Assembly: GCA_963717985.1 (NCBI GenBank) | Contig: CAVQYC010000007.1 | Coordinates: forward strand, 1 to 64,000 | Direction: 5' to 3' | Source of the DNA: BOG-1155 sp963717985 | GTDB lineage: Bacteria > Desulfobacterota > Syntrophorhabdia > Syntrophorhabdales > WCHB1-27 | Length of the DNA: 64,000 nucleotides | Shown here: one piece after another, positions 61,937 through 64,000 of the stretch | Numbering within the stretch: the first letter of the stretch is position 1 | Layout of the letters: each line of letters begins with the position of its first letter | The notes under the pieces: generated by a model | Told to the model about the DNA's origin: nothing | The model's database searches: none | What the model saw: the letters and a program-made list of their open reading frames with translations, nothing else | Program-made: the position numbers and the translations under genes

Positions 61937-64000
61937 GTGGAGTCACTTTAACCATAGATGAGCGCACGGTGGAGGCGCCGGCGGGCGCGACGGTCTTCTG
62001 GGCCGCAAGAAAGGCGGGGATCGAGATCCCGCACCTCTGCTACCTGGAGGGGCTCTCACCGACCGCCGGATGCAGGCTCTGCGTCGTGGAGGTGGAGGGG
62101 AGCCGCAACCTCTCGGCGTCATGCAGCCTCCCTGTTGCGGACAAGATGGTCGTCAGGACCGATTCGCCAAGGGTAACGGCCGCCAGACGCATGGTGCTCG
62201 AATTCCTCCTCTCCGACCACCCTCGCGACTGCATGACCTGCGAGAAGAGCGGCGGCTGCGAGCTCGAGAGGCTACGCGTACAAGTTCGGTATCCGCCAGT
62301 CCGGATTCGAGGGGGAAGGCCACAATTACCCCTTGCGCGACAAGCAACCCCTTCTTCGTGCGGGACTACAACAAGTGCATCCTGTGCGCCCGGTGCGTCA
62401 CTGTCTGCCATGAGATTCAGTACTGCCGGGCGGTCGATCAGACGCACCGGGGATTCGCGACGAAGGTGGCTGCCCTTGGCGACCGGTCGATGGAAGAGAC
62501 GCCCTGCGTCTTTTGCGGCAACTGCGTCAGCGTCTGTCCTACGGGGGCGCTCACCGAGAAGGCGGGCCGCTTTGAAGGCCGCTCCTGGGATATGAAGAAG
62601 GTGCCTACCATCTGTTCGTACTGCGGGGTGGGATGCACCCTCGTCTTGAACGTGAAAGAAGACAGGATCGTCAAGGTCACCTCCGATAGGGAGAAGGGCA
62701 TGAACAGGGGTTGGACCTGCGTCAAAGGCAGGTTCGGCTTCGATTACGTCCATAGCCCGGACCGCCTTTCCACCCCTCTGGTGCGGGACAACGGGGACCT
62801 GCGCCCGGCCGGATGGGATGAGGCGCTCGACAGGGCGGCCACCGGTCTCACAAAAGTGAAGGACCAGTACGGACCCGACGCCGTCGGCTTCCTTGTTTCG
62901 GCGAAGTGCACGAACGAGGAAAACTATCTCCTCCAGAAGATAGCCCGCGCCGCCATCGGGACGAACAACGTCGATCACTGCGCCCGTCTCTGACACAGCT
63001 CCACTGTCGCCGGTCTGGCGATGGCCTTCGGGAGCGGGGCAATGACCAATTCCATCAGCGAGATAGCAAGCGCCGACGTGATATTCGTTATCGGATCGAA
63101 TACGACCGAAAACCATCCTGTCCTCGCCCTCGAGATAAAGAAGGCGGTCCAGCAGCATGGGGCAAAGCTGATCGTTGCAGACCCCCGGAGGATCGAGCTG
63201 GTCGATTACGCCGCTGTCTGGCTCAGCCAGCAGCCCGGGACGGACGTGGCCCTGGTGAACGGCATGATCAATGCGATCATCGCCTCGGGCTTAGCCGATA
63301 AGGCATTTGTGGCGGAGCGGACCGAGGGCTTCGAGGCGCTCGCCGAATCTGTGTCGGGTTACACGCCGGAAGCGGTGGAGAAAGTGACGGGAGTGAAGGC
63401 AGCCGACCTTATCGCGGCCGCACGCCTCTTCGCGGAGTCGCCCGCCGCATCGATTCTCTATGCCATGGGCATCACCCAGCATACATCAGGTACGAACAAC
63501 GTCCTTGCCCTCGCCAACCTGTCGATGGTGACCGGACAGATCGGCAAACCCGCATCCGGCGTCAACCCCCTCCGGGGTCAGAACAATGTGCAGGGCGCCT
63601 GCGACATGGGTGGCTTGCCGAATGTCTTCACCGGGTACCAGAGGGTAGATGACGAAACGGCGAGGACGAAATTCGAAAAGGCGTGGGGAAGGCAGCTTTC
63701 CGCCCGCCCCGGGCTTACCCTCCTGGAGATAATGAAGGCTATAGGCGAGGGCCGCATAAAAGCACTCTTCGTCCTGGGCGAGAACCCGCTCCTCACCGAT
63801 CCCGATGCGACGACAGGTGCGCGAGGAACTCTCACACCTCGACCTCCTGGTGGTCCAGGATATATTCCTCACGGAGACGGCGGAACTGGCCGATGTCGTG
63901 CTGCCGGGCGTAAGCTTCGCGGAAAAGGACGGCACCTTTACGAATACGGAGAGGAGGGTACAGCGGGTAAGGGCCGCCATAAAGCCCCTTGGGGACGCCC
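61933..64000 (+). CDS. fdhA: Selenocysteine formate dehydrogenase alpha subunit (partial, three +1 frameshifts)
   Basis: Molybdenum/tungsten formate dehydrogenase with a NuoG-like front. [2Fe-2S] (CYLEGLSPTAGCRLC…CSLP), HPRDCMTCEKSGGCELER, two [4Fe-4S] (CILCARCVTVCHEI; CVFCGNCVSVCPTGA), then the catalytic domain with CSYCGVGCTLVLNV. The in-frame TGA at 62991-62993 falls at ARL-U-HSSTVAGLA, aligned with Sec140 of E. coli FdhF, so it encodes Sec (residue 353 after correction). Single extra bases lie at about 62272, 62342 and 63813; removing them restores homology throughout. The gene continues beyond the window. Confidence 0.92.
62991..63030 (+). promoter_or_regulatory. SECIS element after the UGA selenocysteine codon
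   Basis: UGA at 62991 is followed by a stem TCGCC (63007-63011) / GGCGA (63017-63021) with apical loop GGTCT, starting 21 nt after the U. E. coli fdhF has the same GGUCU loop at the same distance. This is the SelB-binding signal that recodes the stop. Confidence 0.88.

Noticed and set aside
62991..62993. TGA as a nonsense mutation or another frameshift in fdhA
   Set aside because: Frame is unchanged on both sides, the position matches Sec140 of FdhF, and a SECIS hairpin follows.

Overview
The window looks like a stretch of chromosome, close to the replication origin, from a strictly anaerobic, GC-rich bacterium. The gene set resembles a syntrophic or sulfate-reducer-like 'deltaproteobacterium', perhaps of the Syntrophorhabdus type; this is inference from gene content only. 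Supporting features are a selenocysteine formate dehydrogenase of the NuoE/NuoF/FdhA type, an archaeal-type split glutamate synthase, an MvhD/MetV/MetF-type methylene-tetrahydrofolate reductase set, and a glnA-gltS nitrogen-assimilation cluster.

Layout. 0-3.2 kb: a NurA-like nuclease and HerA ATPase pair. 3.2-9.4 kb: an accessory island with an IS630 element, an IS110 (IS1111-type) element whose tail is interrupted by an IS1202-like element with a 15-bp target duplication, duplicated hairpin repeats, two parS-like sites, a metallo-beta-lactamase-fold hydrolase and a RelE-type toxin-antitoxin pair. 10-22.3 kb (all +): amtB, a PII protein, glnA, a glutamine amidotransferase, mvhD-like, metV, metF, two tandem FMN/ferredoxin glutamate-synthase-like subunits and a fused amidotransferase/GXGXG subunit. 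22.4-25.7 kb (+): HEAT-repeat protein, MtgA, NlpC/P60 and a thiamine-binding protein. 25.7-51.2 kb (all -): a DUF2156-type protein, nadE, alaS, recA, thpR, cinA, pgpA, a nearly complete his cluster (split by a second IS630), murA, prmC, prfA, rpmE, rho, coaE, gyrB, dnaN and dnaA. The origin probably lies beside dnaA, where gene orientation switches. 51.4-58 kb: a lipoprotein, thrC, a cysteine synthase, a hypothetical protein, a B12/radical SAM protein and dodecin. 58-64 kb (+): a putative sigma-54 promoter followed by nuoE, a nuoF::gltD fusion and a selenocysteine-encoding fdhA cut off by the window end.

Most interesting points. (1) The IS110 element has a candidate bridge RNA downstream of its transposase; one stem encloses two guide-like strands that match the two flanks of the element exactly up to the inferred boundaries. 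(2) A dispersed palindromic repeat (five clear copies and one partial) has inserted in frame into the glutamate synthase gene, adding exactly 29 codons between near-identical 10-bp direct repeats. (3) The formate dehydrogenase operon encodes a NuoF-GltD fusion plus a Sec-containing FdhA with a visible SECIS hairpin. (4) alaS, hisA, hisH, fdhA and probably pgpA carry single extra bases. All are +1, which suggests sequence error, but alaS sits at a recoding-like site.
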